From Pseudomonas vancouverensis (lineage in GTDB: Bacteria > Pseudomonadota > Gammaproteobacteria > Pseudomonadales > Pseudomonadaceae), in the NCBI RefSeq assembly GCF_004348895.1, contig NZ_RRZK01000003.1, positions 124,001 through 188,000 on the forward strand: DNA of 64,000 nt, in the 5' to 3' direction. The position numbers and the translations under genes are program-made. Shown here piece by piece: positions 63,371 through 64,000 of this stretch; the first letter of the stretch is position 1, and each line of letters opens with the position of its first letter. The notes under the pieces are model-generated. The model searched no databases and was not told the DNA's origin. It saw only the letters and a list, made by a program, of their open reading frames with translations.

Positions 63371-64000
63371 TCACTGCTCGGGGCCCATGACGAATAGCCG
63401 CGCCCGATTGTTGCCGGCCACGGTTTCACTGACCTTTTGCCAGCCAGCCGGCAACGGTGCGAATTCGTCGGGCTGGTCGGCCGTGCTGATCAACCACACG
63501 CGCCCCGTACCTCTGGGCAGTTGACTGAGGTGGTCGAGGTAGATCCGCTGCGCATCGCCATTGACCAGCGTGCCGAAGCCATAATCGTTCGGCCGGCTGG
63601 AATTGCCATTGGCCAATGGCGGGGTGAACAACTGCGGCAACGCATCGGTGCGGTTGTAATAGACATAGGGCATGTACCAGAGCATGTCGCTGATGACGAT
63701 CCGGTCCCCCGCCTGGTAACGCTGATTGACGAACTCGACCATCACACTGGTCTGGTCATTCACGTCGACCGTGGCATTGGTTTTCAACCCGACGCATTCG
63801 ATGCCGATAAACAGCACCAGCAACCCGACAGCCAACAGGCGAAAACCCTGCAGCAAGCGGTCAATGGCCAGCGCCATGATCAGTGGTAGGCCCAAGGCAT
63901 AAGCGTTCAGATAACGCTCGATGAACACCGGCGAAATGAACGACACCCCGTAAACCAGAAACAGCGGCAGCAGCGTGTAGAGCGCCAGCAAGGCGCTCCA
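63371..64000 (-). CDS. C-terminal part of a membrane glycosyltransferase-like protein (partial)
   Basis: The frame is open to the right edge, so the N-terminal part is missing. About 209 residues are present: three TM helices (LALYTLLPLFLVYGVSFI, YALGLPLIMALAIDRLL, LLAVGLLVLFIGIECVGL) and a soluble tail of about 140 residues with GDRIVISDMLWYMPYVYYNRTD. This resembles the end of GT39/ArnT-like lipid-linked glycosyltransferases, in which TM helices are followed by a periplasmic domain. Donor and acceptor cannot be inferred. Confidence 0.6.
   Translation of the reverse strand, partial: WSALLALYTLLPLFLVYGVSFISPVFIERYLNAYALGLPLIMALAIDRLLQGFRLLAVGLLVLFIGIECVGLKTNATVDVNDQTSVMVEFVNQRYQAGDRIVISDMLWYMPYVYYNRTDALPQLFTPPLANGNSSRPNDYGFGTLVNGDAQRIYLDHLSQLPRGTGRVWLISTADQPDEFAPLPAGWQKVSETVAGNNRARLFVMGPEQ

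Overview
The window is bacterial chromosome from the genus Pseudomonas, most likely the fluorescens/putida lineage. It is GC-rich with tightly packed genes. Many gene ends carry inverted pairs of the roughly 30-base REP element (core GAGCAAGCTCGCTCC, ending CCCACA) that is typical of P. fluorescens-group genomes. Gene content and local order recall, from memory, the P. aeruginosa PAO1 stretch around PA0156-PA0290 (triABC, ats genes, tonB-exbB-exbD, gabDT, cysTWA-sbp-oscA, desA), with blocks rearranged. There is no phage, integrase, transposase or CRISPR array.

Layout. 0-5.4 kb: end of a methyltransferase gene and an RND pump operon with two adaptor proteins (triABC-like). 5.6-8 kb: an OLD/RecF-like ATPase and a short orphan Rhs protein. 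8.2-24 kb: an organosulfur scavenging region with metQ, an unusual sigma-54 activator, a small hydrolase, tonB-exbB-exbD, a TonB-dependent receptor, the alkylsulfatase dioxygenase atsK with a divergent LysR regulator, and atsR / atsBCA (binding protein, fused permease, ATPase, cytoplasmic arylsulfatase). 24-31 kb: a fatty-acid desaturase with divergent AraC regulator, a Crp/Fnr regulator, an Mpo1-like membrane protein, a divergent hybrid kinase / response regulator pair and a LysE exporter. 31-35 kb: the sulfate transporter operon oscA-sbp-cysT-cysW-cysA. 35-41 kb: two c-di-GMP enzymes and a REC-HDOD protein around the desaturase desA. 41-46.4 kb: gabD-gabT, tRNA-Arg(CCG) and a dCache chemoreceptor. 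46.7-51.4 kb: a FadL-type porin, an MltF-like lytic transglycosylase and a second, exported sulfatase. 51.7-55.2 kb: small or poorly known envelope proteins. 55.2-60.3 kb: a five-gene MarR/FUSC/DUF1656/HlyD/outer-membrane-factor efflux operon with four-base overlaps at every junction. 60.5-61 kb: an RHH/RelE-type toxin-antitoxin pair. 61-64 kb: DUF2789, a YbaK-like deacylase, an NfeD-slipin pair and the end of a membrane glycosyltransferase gene.

The genes as a system. The strongest theme is sulfur limitation. Sulfate esters could cross the outer membrane through the receptor powered by its own TonB-ExbB-ExbD, enter by AtsRBC, and be cleaved by AtsA (hydrolytic) or AtsK (oxidative). The cys operon takes up free sulfate, and MetQ binds methionine or a related sulfur compound. 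Several intergenic regions of this regulon carry TTATTC-type blocks that resemble CysB sites. The two divergent ats regions also share inverted repeats built on TTTAGATC, probable targets of a common regulator. A second theme is GABA and amino-acid use, with gabDT beside a chemoreceptor whose ligand pocket matches the amino-acid-binding dCache motif.

Limits: homologies, synteny and regulator assignments are from recognition of sequence and memory, not database searches.
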